A stretch of 64,000 nt of DNA, from positions 19,741 through 83,740 of the forward strand of contig JARBTX010000004.1 of assembly GCA_029239975.1 (NCBI GenBank), given 5' to 3'. The notes under the pieces were generated by a model, which ran no database searches, had not been told where the DNA came from, and saw only the letters and a program-made list of their open reading frames with translations. Shown here one piece after another: positions 56,937 to 64,000 of the stretch. This DNA is from Anaerocolumna sp. Its GTDB lineage: Bacteria > Bacillota > Clostridia > Lachnospirales > Lachnospiraceae. The position numbers were made by a program, and so were the translations under genes. Every line of letters starts with the position of its first letter. Position 1 is the first letter of the stretch.

Positions 56937-56945
56937 GATTTATCA

Positions 56946-57659
56946 TTATAATAGAATTTGATTTTCCAGCAGCTTTTTTCTTTCTTTATAATCAGGCATA
57001 ATAGCACTAACCAATTGGTAGAAATGCTTGCTATGATTTGGATGTATAAAATGAGCTAATTCATGTACCACTACATATTCGATACATTCCACGGGAGTAT
57101 GAATTAAAGCTTTATTTAAAGTGATAGTATTGGTATTAACGGAGCATGTCCCCCACCTAGTTTTCATTCTTCTAAGTTTCACGTTAGGCATATTAATATG
57201 ATACTCAGAAAACTTAGGTACTGTTACTTTTAGAATTTTAATAAAGGTCTCTTTAATTAGTTTTTCATACCACTTATTCCATAATTTATTTAGCATCATC
57301 TTATCACTGATGTCTTTTGCATAAATATATATATTCATACTATCAACCTTAATCTCATTCTTTAATGATTGAATCATATTTATACTATATGTTTCTCCGA
57401 ATAATTTATATGTTTCTCCACTTCTAAATATAACTTCATTATATAATACTCTATCACGCTTCTCTAGATTTTGTAATGTTTTTTCAATCCAATCTGACTT
57501 ATCCTTTATAAAACTTTCTACTTTTAACTTACTAACCCGAGGATTTGCAGTCACACTTATTGTTAAGTCCGGTTTAATACGTAGATACATATTTTTAATG
57601 TTTTTATGAATTAATTCATATGTTACTACCCTATTATTTATTAATACTATTTCTGGCAA
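56946..57659 (-). CDS. YgjP-like metallopeptidase domain protein
   Basis: I prefer a TTG start at 57659 because AAAGGAG lies seven bases before it; the ATG at 57701 has only an adjacent AGGA. The product (237 residues from the TTG) belongs to the M48/YgjP (DUF45) family. The zinc motif is VVHELAHFIHPNHSKHFY, with HExxH and a third ligand downstream. The family block TRWGTCSVNTNTITLNKALI is also present. It is cytoplasmic and its substrate is unknown. The gene's stop lies ten bases from the minisatellite. The next gene upstream is divergent, so it is probably transcribed alone. Confidence 0.88.
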   Translation of the reverse strand: MPEIVLINNRVVTYELIHKNIKNMYLRIKPDLTISVTANPRVSKLKVESFIKDKSDWIEKTLQNLEKRDRVLYNEVIFRSGETYKLFGETYSINMIQSLKNEIKVDSMNIYIYAKDISDKMMLNKLWNKWYEKLIKETFIKILKVTVPKFSEYHINMPNVKLRRMKTRWGTCSVNTNTITLNKALIHTPVECIEYVVVHELAHFIHPNHSKHFYQLVSAIMPDYKERKKLLENQILL

Positions 57660-57748
57660 ACGTAAGCTCCTTTCTTTTAACGAACAATTGTTTGCATTCA
57701 TTTCCTAAATATGTTAAAATAAATAAAATTTAAATACAGGAGGAAAAA

Positions 57749-58180
57749 ATGATTGATAAGTTAATTATTGATGAAAGTTATGAATTAGTTGAAAATTCTA
57801 AAATTGTTATGGTTGGTACAAATGGCGAAAATGGTTATCCAAACATAAAATCTATGATGCGGTTAAAACATGATGGTCTTAAGAAGTTCTGGCTAAGTAC
57901 GAATACATCTACTAAAAGGGTTGATATGCTAAAAAAGGACAATAAAACTTGTCTATATTTTGTAGATGACAATAAATTTGCAGGTTTAATGTTAGTAGGT
58001 ACTATAGAAATATTACAGGATAATGAATCAAAGGAAATGCTTTGGTCTGATGGATGTGAGATTTATTATCCTTTGGGTGTCTATGATCCAGATTATACCG
58101 TATTGTGCTTTAAAACGGAGTGGTGTAATTATTATCGCCATTTAAAAAATGTGACTTTTGGTATCAATGATATAGATTAA
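57749..58180 (+). CDS. Pyridoxamine 5'-phosphate oxidase-like flavin protein
   Basis: The 143-residue protein has the split-barrel fold of the PNPOx-like family: NSKIVMVGTNGENGYPNIKS, then KFWLSTNTSTKRVDMLKKD and NKTCLYFVDDNKFAGLMLVG. Such proteins bind FMN or F420-type cofactors or heme. The short length excludes the full PdxH enzyme, and general stress protein 26-like members are closest. The exact role is unknown. Start after AGGAGG. It is divergent from the YgjP-like gene. Confidence 0.88.
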   Translation: MIDKLIIDESYELVENSKIVMVGTNGENGYPNIKSMMRLKHDGLKKFWLSTNTSTKRVDMLKKDNKTCLYFVDDNKFAGLMLVGTIEILQDNESKEMLWSDGCEIYYPLGVYDPDYTVLCFKTEWCNYYRHLKNVTFGINDID

Positions 58181-58342
58181 GTTCTGTATTACATGGATGA
58201 AGCATTCATATCCAAATACTTATCCTTTTTTTAATGTTTATATCCTATCAACTATCTTAAATAAATTATGTTTATAATAATTTTTAGGATTATTTAATGT
58301 ACATCTCTAAAGAAACTATAATTAATAGTCTAAATTCCAAAC

Positions 58343-58379
58343 AACAAAAAACACTTGAAACTTATCGTTTCAAGTGTTT
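58343..58379 (-). terminator. Terminator after the tRNA cluster
   Basis: A 13-bp perfect stem (58349-58361 with 58367-58379) with a five-base loop is followed on the minus strand by TTTTTT. It lies just past tRNA-Leu. Confidence 0.9.
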
Positions 58380-58383
58380 ATAC

Positions 58384-58463
58384 TGCGGATGAAGGGACTC
58401 GAACCCCCACGGTATCCCACTAGATCCTAAGTCTAGCGCGTCTGCCAATTCCGCCACATCCGC
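58384..58463 (-). tRNA. tRNA-Leu (anticodon UAG)
   Basis: The anticodon loop on the minus strand reads CTTAGGA between CTAGA/TCTAG arms, giving TAG. A long variable arm is present as expected for leucine, and the GTTCGAGTC T-loop region is clear. No CCA is encoded. It is the last gene of the cluster. Confidence 0.95.
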
Positions 58464-58492
58464 ATAACCTTATTTTTTTAATAAAAAATAAA

Positions 58493-58565
58493 TGAGACAT
58501 CCGGGATTCGAACCCGGGACACCTTGATTAAAAGTCAAGTGCTCTACCGACTGAGCTAATATCCC
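58493..58565 (-). tRNA. tRNA-Lys (anticodon UUU)
   Basis: The anticodon loop CTTTTAA lies between CTTGA/TCAAG arms, giving TTT. The T-loop GGTTCGAATCC is present and no CCA is encoded. Confidence 0.96.
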
Positions 58566-58609
58566 ATCTGATGCATGCATCAAATTTTTCTAATAGTTAC
58601 ATTAGAAAA

Positions 58610-58681
58610 CTGGGCTAGCTGGATTCGAACCAGCGACTGCAGGAGTCAAAGTCCTGTGCCTTACCGCTTGGCGACAGCCCA
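58610..58681 (-). tRNA. tRNA-Gln (anticodon UUG)
   Basis: The anticodon loop CTTTGAC lies between CAGGA/TCCTG arms, giving TTG. The 5' end TGGGCTGTCGCC is typical of glutamine tRNA. No CCA is encoded. Confidence 0.96.
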
Positions 58682-58707
58682 ATAATCATGGTATATATTA
58701 TACCAAA

Positions 58708-58782
58708 GGTGGATAAAGGGATTCGAACCCTTGGCCTCCAGAGCCACAATCTGGCGCGCTAACCAACTGCGCTATACCCACC
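58708..58782 (-). tRNA. tRNA-His (anticodon GUG)
   Basis: The anticodon loop TTGTGGC lies between CCAGA/TCTGG arms, giving GTG. An extra 5' G opposite C73 is encoded, as required for histidine tRNA. No CCA is encoded. Confidence 0.96.
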
Positions 58783-58895
58783 ATATTAAATTACGTTTAT
58801 CTTTATCTTGCCCAAATTATTTTTATAGTATTAGAAATATTACAGTGAAATAAAACCAATAACTTTTTATTCATCAATCTATCAAGATAAAAAAA

Positions 58896-58969
58896 CGTGC
58901 CAGAAGGGATTCGAACCCCCGACACATGGCTTAGAAGGCCATTGCTCTATCCAACTGAGCTACTAGCAC
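58896..58969 (-). tRNA. tRNA-Arg (anticodon UCU)
   Basis: The anticodon loop CTTCTAA lies between ATGGC/GCCAT arms, giving TCT, which reads AGA/AGG codons common in AT-rich genomes. No CCA is encoded. Confidence 0.96.
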
Positions 58970-58995
58970 ACTTCTGATATGTTTATCACACATCA

Positions 58996-59066
58996 AGCGG
59001 GTGATGGGAATCGAACCCACGTATCTAGCTTGGAAGGCTAGTGTTCTACCATTGAACTACACCCGC
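58996..59066 (-). tRNA. tRNA-Gly (anticodon UCC)
   Basis: The anticodon loop CTTCCAA lies between CTAGC/GCTAG arms, giving TCC. The discriminator is U, as usual for glycine. No CCA is encoded. Confidence 0.96.
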
Positions 59067-59147
59067 GTAAATGTTTGTCCAAAACAAACTGTTACTTAAG
59101 CTTCTTGTTGCAAATTATTATGTCGAGTATATAAATTAGTTTATAAG

Positions 59148-59222
59148 TCGGGGTGACAGGATTCGAACCTGCGACCTCTTGATCCCAAATCAAGCACTCT
59201 AGCCAAACTGAGCCACACCCCG
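59148..59222 (-). tRNA. tRNA-Pro (anticodon UGG)
   Basis: The anticodon loop TTTGGGA lies between CTTGA/TCAAG arms, giving TGG. The T-loop GGTTCGAATCC is present. It is the first gene of the seven-tRNA transcript and no CCA is encoded. Confidence 0.96.
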
Positions 59223-59597
59223 ATTTACTAATTTTTTGTTTCGTCAGCGGTTTTGTTTGTTTACTCATCGGTGACGCAAGAACTATTATATAATAGAGTA
59301 CCTATAATGTCAACAACTTTTTAAAACTTTTTTAACTTTTTTTATAAATCTCTCAAACCCCTTGATTTTACTGGTTTTCTTATGTTGAATTTTATTCAAA
59401 AATAGAGAACTTTATAAAAATTCTAAGTATTTTTTCTAGAAATCAATTACTAATTTTTTTTAATAATAATTCATCAACAATGTTATATAAGTAAATTATA
59501 TCCTAAATTTTATCGTTGTTTTTAGCTTAGCAGATGCTTTTATATTTTTATCTTTCCAGCAAAAAAACATAGAAAGACATATATAGTATGTTCGAAT
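59223..59597. other. 375-bp intergenic region upstream of the tRNA cluster
   Basis: Only the tRNA promoter (59285-59313) is recognisable. From 59314 to 59597 the sequence is very AT-rich, and no gene, repeat or hairpin terminator for the phosphoesterase gene is evident. Confidence 0.4.
59285..59313 (-). promoter_or_regulatory. Full-consensus promoter of the tRNA cluster
   Basis: On the minus strand TTGACA (59308-59313), a 17-bp spacer and TATAAT (59285-59290) match the sigma-A consensus at all twelve positions, about 63 bp before tRNA-Pro. This strength is expected for stable RNA genes. Confidence 0.9.
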
Positions 59598-60080
59598 CTA
59601 TTTAAAATAATTCAAAGTAAAATGAGCTATCCCTTTTGAATCAATCTCCATAATAATAAAAGTTGGAATATGTCCTTCTTGTCTTGGCTGTGATATACTT
59701 CCAGGGTTAATTGCCCATATAGAACCAGATTGATCAATCAAAGGACAATGTGTATGTCCAAATACAGCGATATTGGCTCCATTTTGTTGCGCTACTTCTT
59801 TTATTCTTTCAGTACCGTAATTAACTCCATACCTATGTCCATGTGTTAAGAATAAACAATACTTCCCTATGGTTATAATCTTATCTCTTTCTATATTATT
59901 ATAGTAATCATTATTACCTGAAACTATTTCTAGTTTACAAGGTATGATGTCTTTCATAAAATCGATACTATTCTCAAAATCTCCTAGGTGTATGCATAAA
60001 TCAATTGGTTTAACCTTTTCAATCACATTTTCTAAATTCTGATTTCTTCCATGAGAGTCACTAACTATTAATATTTTCAT
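59598..60080 (-). CDS. YfcE/MJ0936-type metallophosphoesterase
   Basis: The 160-residue protein has the calcineurin-like metal motifs: SDSHGR (D8, H10), HLGDFE, SGNNDYY, LTHGHRYG, and FGHTHCP. It is the compact one-domain type, which in other bacteria hydrolyses simple phosphodiesters; the natural substrate is unknown. It lies two bases after the stop of the rdgB gene on the same strand, so the two are probably translated together. Confidence 0.93.
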   Translation of the reverse strand: MKILIVSDSHGRNQNLENVIEKVKPIDLCIHLGDFENSIDFMKDIIPCKLEIVSGNNDYYNNIERDKIITIGKYCLFLTHGHRYGVNYGTERIKEVAQQNGANIAVFGHTHCPLIDQSGSIWAINPGSISQPRQEGHIPTFIIMEIDSKGIAHFTLNYFK

Positions 60081-60082
60081 AA

Positions 60083-60679
60083 TTATTTCTTGCTCCGAAT
60101 GATTTCTTTCATAGCTTTAAGTGCTTTTCCTCTATGGCTGATTTCATTTTTTATTTCTGGTGATAATTCAGCTGTAGTACATCCGTATTCTGGTACAACA
60201 AAGATTGGATCGTAACCAAATCCATTTTCTCCAACTATTTTTTTACCTATAAACCCTTCAATGGTTCCTCTAGTTGTTAAAATCTCATCATTTGGGAATG
60301 CACATGCTATGGCACATACAAACCTTGCACTTCTTTCATCTTGTGATAATCCTTCTAATTTATTAATGATATATTGATTTTTAATATCATAGGAAGTGTC
60401 TTCACCCATAAAACGTGCAGAATATATACCTGGAGCCTTATCCATTGCATCTACTTCGAGTCCAGAGTCATCTGCTAATACTATCTCTCCTGTAAGCTCC
60501 ATAATGGTTTTAGCTTTAATAATAGCATTTTCTTCAAATGTGTCACCGTCTTCTACAATGTCAAACTGAATTCCTGCTTCTTTCATAGATAAAATATCAT
60601 AACCCAAATCTTGTAAGATCATCCGTATTTCTTTCATTTTGCCTTCATTGGTAGTAGCAAATATAATTTTGTTTTTCAT
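60083..60679 (-). CDS. rdgB: XTP/dITP pyrophosphatase (RdgB/HAM1)
   Basis: I choose ATG at 60679 (MKNKIIFATTNEGKMKEIRM) with a GGGGGG-rich site just upstream; the frame reaches 60706. The 198-residue enzyme removes deaminated purine nucleotides such as dITP and XTP by cutting to the monophosphate. Motifs are FATTNEGKMKE, ADDSGLEVDAMDKAPGIYSA with the metal-binding acids, and GFGYDPIFVVPEYGCTTAEL, then SHRGKAL. The amidase gene is just upstream and the phosphoesterase just downstream on the same strand. Confidence 0.95.
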   Translation of the reverse strand: MKNKIIFATTNEGKMKEIRMILQDLGYDILSMKEAGIQFDIVEDGDTFEENAIIKAKTIMELTGEIVLADDSGLEVDAMDKAPGIYSARFMGEDTSYDIKNQYIINKLEGLSQDERSARFVCAIACAFPNDEILTTRGTIEGFIGKKIVGENGFGYDPIFVVPEYGCTTAELSPEIKNEISHRGKALKAMKEIIRSKK

Positions 60680-60711
60680 GTCTTCCCCCCTATGTTGTAA
60701 GTTCACAATAT

Positions 60712-62094
60712 CTATTTACGTTCAATTTCTTCAAAGGACCTAATAATTACTCGATGAAGTGCTGCAGCTATTTGCTTTTGATTGTTTTCATCTAATAAGA
60801 AATTTAAATCTTGTTGATTTGACATAAATCCGATTTCTGCCAAAGCTACCGGCATTTTAGCCTTACCTATAATAACCATTTCGCTTCCTTCAACTAATCC
60901 GCGATTAACTCGATTTGTTAAACTTTTAATCTCTTTAAAACAGATTTCCGCTAGCATTTTGGAGTTAAAATCTTCAGAACTATCTAACTCATTATACAAC
61001 ACTTCTGAACCATAAGGCTCTGGTGATTCACTGGCATTGCAGTGAACGCTTAAAAATAAATCTGCTTCAACATCATTCGCAAAATTTACTCTAGGATTTA
61101 AGAACAATGTTTCATCTTTTGTACGTGTATAATAAACTTTTATGTCTTCATTATTTAAAATTTCTTTTAATTTGAGTATTATACTCAAGTTTACATCTTT
61201 TTCATAATTACGTTCATCTCTTGAATACGTACCTGAATCCTTACCACCATGTCCAGCATCTATGACAATAATCTTTTTATATACATCTTTAGGACGCTTT
61301 AAATCAATATAAATATTTTCATTATCTTGATATACTATTTGTGCATAGATATCATCTAATGAAATATATAATATAGCTGTATACAATTCACTGTTTGCTT
61401 CTTGCTTATATTGAATGTTAAAATCTTTGACTGGATCCATTGCATTTTCTGTAGTTACTACATCATTCATGCTTAGAATATTACCAGATGCAGTAATAAT
61501 TTCTGGTACTAATAATTCCTCATTTGGGTTTTTATTTGAATCATTTTTTAGGTCATTATTTGTATCATTGTTCACATCATTACTCTGATTGATGCTCAAA
61601 TCATTACTCGTATTCTGTATTAGTTTTTCGTTATTTGCTTGCTGAGCTGTTTTTTCATCTTTTGACTGTTCTTTCGGTAAATCTTTGGCTGCAATAGGTT
61701 GTCCTATAAATTCTTTACCTTGGTCTACTCTAATAACAGTCAATTCATCAAGAGAATCTTTTGATAATCCACCTATTGTTAGACTAATACTTCTTTCCAT
61801 ATATAAATCTTCAAGATTTACATTTAATTTAGTTGCATTTGTTTTTTTAATGATAAGATACTTATCACCTAGCTTATCTACTATTACTTCCTGATTAACA
61901 TTATTCATGTTATCATTCCTGGCTTCATCATTATCTTTTTTATCATTAAAAAAAGCTGGTATCTTGCCGCTATCATTTTCTGCATATATTAATGTGTTAT
62001 TATTATGAGTGTAGACAGTAGACATAATAACTACCATCAACATCAGGACAAAACTATTAATTGCTGTATTTTTTAGAAGTTTCTGTTCGTCCAT
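60712..62094 (-). CDS. N-acetylmuramoyl-L-alanine amidase
   Basis: The 460-residue protein has an N-terminal membrane or signal helix (about 14-32). Then comes a region with beta-strands that may bind the cell wall (about 60-250), broken by an Asp/Asn/Ser-rich linker (SNDVNNDTNNDLKNDSNKNP). The C-terminal Amidase_3 domain (about 275-460) has zinc ligands H282 in DAGHGG, E in YEKDVNLS, H in SVHCNAS, and catalytic E420 in AEIGFMS. It cuts the bond between muramic acid and the stem peptide. The role may be in vegetative division or in sporulation, as in CwlD-like enzymes; this is not decided. The rdgB and phosphoesterase genes follow directly. Confidence 0.9.
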   Translation of the reverse strand: MDEQKLLKNTAINSFVLMLMVVIMSTVYTHNNNTLIYAENDSGKIPAFFNDKKDNDEARNDNMNNVNQEVIVDKLGDKYLIIKKTNATKLNVNLEDLYMERSISLTIGGLSKDSLDELTVIRVDQGKEFIGQPIAAKDLPKEQSKDEKTAQQANNEKLIQNTSNDLSINQSNDVNNDTNNDLKNDSNKNPNEELLVPEIITASGNILSMNDVVTTENAMDPVKDFNIQYKQEANSELYTAILYISLDDIYAQIVYQDNENIYIDLKRPKDVYKKIIVIDAGHGGKDSGTYSRDERNYEKDVNLSIILKLKEILNNEDIKVYYTRTKDETLFLNPRVNFANDVEADLFLSVHCNASESPEPYGSEVLYNELDSSEDFNSKMLAEICFKEIKSLTNRVNRGLVEGSEMVIIGKAKMPVALAEIGFMSNQQDLNFLLDENNQKQIAAALHRVIIRSFEEIERK

Positions 62095-62319
62095 TTATTT
62101 TCCCCCTGATATGGAAATTATACTATGCATTACGTTTTTCTACAATATAGTTTTTTATAATACAAAAAATTTTATACTTAGATATGTTTAGCAAAATTAT
62201 ATAAATATGGATGTTTGTAGTAGATTCAGATTGCATTTTATAACAATAGAACGTATAATAATTTTAGGAATATTTTGTTAATTTGTAAAATTATTGGGTG
62301 TGTCAGAAAGGGATATAGA

Positions 62320-63237
62320 ATGGACTCAAAATCAGAAATAATAGTTCAAAGCGATGGCCATAAAACCATATTACATCATTTTTATTGTTTAGAGGAACCA
62401 AAGGCAAGTATTCTCCTATTACATGGTATGGCTGAGCATCACAAACGATATTATAACTTTGCTACCTTTTTGAATATCCAAGGATTTGATGTTTATCTTT
62501 ATGATCATAGAGGACATGGTACTAATATGATTATGAAAGATTTAGGCTATTTTAGTGATACTAATGGGCATGTCAAAGTTGTAAATGATGCACTTGAAGT
62601 AGTTCAACATATTAATGAAATAAATAGAAGTAAAAAACTATTTTTATTTGGTCATAGTATGGGATCTTTAATTGCACGTAATGTGATTCAGAAATATGAT
62701 GAATTTAGTGGTGTAATCTTATGTGGTTCCACTCACCCAGGTAAGATAAAAACGAAGTCCGGTATTCTTCTTACATCATTAATAAAATTGTTCAATGGCC
62801 CAAAACATAGATCCCCTTTCATAAATAATATGATGTTTGGAAGTAACGCTTATACCAGTCTTATAACACGTACCGCATTTGACTGGTTATCACGTAACAA
62901 TCCTTCAGTAGGTGCTTATATACATGATCCATATTGTGGTTATGTTTGTACTATTAGTTTTTATAACGATTTATTAAACATTGTAACTCGAGCAACCTCA
63001 GCTCATAAAATGAAAAAGACTCGTAATACATTACCTATTTTTCTAATTGCCGGTGACCACGATCCAGTTGGTAATTATGGAAAAGAAATTAATCACTTAT
63101 TTTCACTCTATAAAAAATTCGGATTTAGTCGAACAACGATAAAGCTATATCCTGAATGTAGGCATGAATTACTGCAAGAGATTAATGCTGAAGAAATTAT
63201 GAAAGATATTGTCATATGGATTCAGAAACAATTATAA
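62320..63237 (+). CDS. Alpha/beta hydrolase, monoglyceride lipase-like
   Basis: I choose ATG at 62320, seven bases after AAAGGG. The 305-residue protein has the serine hydrolase fold. The oxyanion segment is LLLHGMAEHHKRYYNF, the nucleophile S113 in FGHSMGSL, the acid Asp in AGDHDPVG, and the His in CRHELLQEI. This set is typical of the Hydrolase_4 (monoglyceride/lysophospholipase) family. There is no signal peptide. The substrate is unknown, but acylglycerols or lysophospholipids are most likely. It is divergent from the amidase gene. Confidence 0.9.
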   Translation: MDSKSEIIVQSDGHKTILHHFYCLEEPKASILLLHGMAEHHKRYYNFATFLNIQGFDVYLYDHRGHGTNMIMKDLGYFSDTNGHVKVVNDALEVVQHINEINRSKKLFLFGHSMGSLIARNVIQKYDEFSGVILCGSTHPGKIKTKSGILLTSLIKLFNGPKHRSPFINNMMFGSNAYTSLITRTAFDWLSRNNPSVGAYIHDPYCGYVCTISFYNDLLNIVTRATSAHKMKKTRNTLPIFLIAGDHDPVGNYGKEINHLFSLYKKFGFSRTTIKLYPECRHELLQEINAEEIMKDIVIWIQKQL

Positions 63238-63330
63238 TTTCAGTGGTTTATTTAAGCAAGGATTCTTTTAATCAAGGGACTACCACTAGCTTACAATATA
63301 AACCTTATTTCTCAATTTAAAGTATAAAAT

Positions 63331-63360
63331 AAGGACAACAGTAAAACTTGTTGTCCTTTC
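63331..63360. terminator. Bidirectional terminator between convergent genes
   Basis: A 10-bp perfect stem AAGGACAACA/TGTTGTCCTT (63331-63340 with 63349-63358) lies between the hydrolase gene and the facing methyltransferase gene, with T-rich sequence on the plus side. Confidence 0.82.
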
Positions 63361-63375
63361 TCTTACATTACTTTT

Positions 63376-64000
63376 CTACACTATTTCTACACTATTATTA
63401 TCTCTTTTAGGTGGTTTTGGACCCATAAATTGATAGAAATAAGTCTTTAACATACCATTATAGATTTTTCTGTTTTTATCAGCTTTTCTTCCAATATATT
63501 TTTGAGCATCTTCATAACTTGTAATAATAAAGTATGACCAAGCATCTAATGCATTAAAGGTACGTCCTATTTCTTTATATAGTGCTGGTAATGCTTGCTT
63601 ATCTTCTAATCTTTCACCATATGGTGGATTTGTAATGATAAAACCATATTTTTTGCTATGGCTCAAATCACTTACAGAACGTTGTTGAAAATGTATATAT
63701 TGGTCTACTTCAGCTAACGCAGCATTTTGTCTAGCGGCCTTTACAATTTCACCATCTAAATCATAACCTTGAATACTCATTTCAACATTATTACGTTTCA
63801 CATCATTTGCTTCTTCAATTGCAGAATACCATGCTTTTTTTGGTATTAAGTCTGTCCAATTTTCAGATAAAAATGAGCGATTCATTCCTGGTGCTATATT
63901 GGCTCCAATCATAGCTGCTTCAATTGGGATTGTACCACTACCGCAAAATGGATCAACAAGAATACGATCTTTATTCCATGGTGTAAGTAAAATCAATGCA
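63376..64000 (-). CDS. THUMP-type class I rRNA methyltransferase (RlmL/COG0116), C-terminal part
   Basis: The frame runs from the window edge to a stop at 63376, so the N-terminal THUMP part lies outside. The visible 208 residues contain the SAM-binding motif VDPFCGSGTIPIEAAMIGAN and the catalytic IITNPPYGER, typical of N2-guanine methyltransferases of 23S rRNA. The protein ends with a basic tail (MGPKPPKRDNN). The usual target is G2445 of 23S rRNA, but Clostridia homologues are not confirmed in this role as far as I know. Confidence 0.9.
   Translation of the reverse strand, partial: ALILLTPWNKDRILVDPFCGSGTIPIEAAMIGANIAPGMNRSFLSENWTDLIPKKAWYSAIEEANDVKRNNVEMSIQGYDLDGEIVKAARQNAALAEVDQYIHFQQRSVSDLSHSKKYGFIITNPPYGERLEDKQALPALYKEIGRTFNALDAWSYFIITSYEDAQKYIGRKADKNRKIYNGMLKTYFYQFMGPKPPKRDNNSVEIV

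Overview
This AT-rich window reads as chromosome of a spore-forming, plant-polysaccharide-degrading Clostridia, most likely a Lachnospiraceae close to Lachnoclostridium (Clostridium) phytofermentans. The support is an alpha/beta-type spore protein, strong AGGAGG-type ribosome binding sites, many carbohydrate-active enzymes, and the Firmicutes order tig-clpP-clpX-lon-engB. The species is inferred from content, not from a search. I see no rRNA, phage, insertion sequence or CRISPR array.

Positions 1-13150 are a carbohydrate region. A minus-strand operon runs GH2 hydrolase, multi-module GH43 enzyme, a very large solute-binding protein, and an ABC sugar permease cut by the window edge. It is divergent from an ArsR-like regulator with a large C-terminal domain, its probable controller. 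A GH43 arabinanase-like lipoprotein with a lectin-type beta-trefoil follows, then a GH94 cellobiose phosphorylase facing it. From 13655 to 25600 come two membrane proteins of unknown role, asd, a YvyF-like zinc-ribbon regulator, a GH26 mannanase without a signal peptide, dusB, coaX, a LiaF-like membrane protein with an Asn-rich repeat, birA and argF.

From 25779 to 48630 lie mostly housekeeping genes on the minus strand: a patatin-like lipase, an LtaS-like sulfatase, an SPFH/NfeD pair, an RNA 2'-O-methyltransferase, prfA-prmC-DUF1385, rpmE, rho, then engB, lon, clpX, clpP, tig and glmM. Malic enzyme, a radical SAM protein and a DUF4364 protein sit on the plus strand between rho and engB. From 48958 on are a spore protein gene, a Na+/alanine-type symporter, a DJ-1/PfpI protein, ddl, a large GH2 enzyme, pgsA, a YgjP-like metallopeptidase, a PNPOx-like protein, seven tRNA genes (Pro-Gly-Arg-His-Gln-Lys-Leu in transcription order), a YfcE-like phosphoesterase, an rdgB-type pyrophosphatase, a cell-wall amidase, an alpha/beta hydrolase and the C-terminal part of an RlmL-type methyltransferase.

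The least explained parts are intergenic. They are a 21-unit 16/17-bp minisatellite (56591-56936), a three-copy 61-bp hairpin repeat that carries the engB ribosome binding site (41151-41300), a 65-bp tandem repeat ending in a terminator (29100-29340), a degenerate 22-bp repeat before the GH43 lipoprotein gene (8848-8990), and several long imperfect hairpins. In proteins, the notable points are a GH43 domain whose catalytic-base position reads Cys, a solute-binding protein with no lipobox and a long N-terminal extension, and low-complexity insertions in Rho and the LiaF-like protein.
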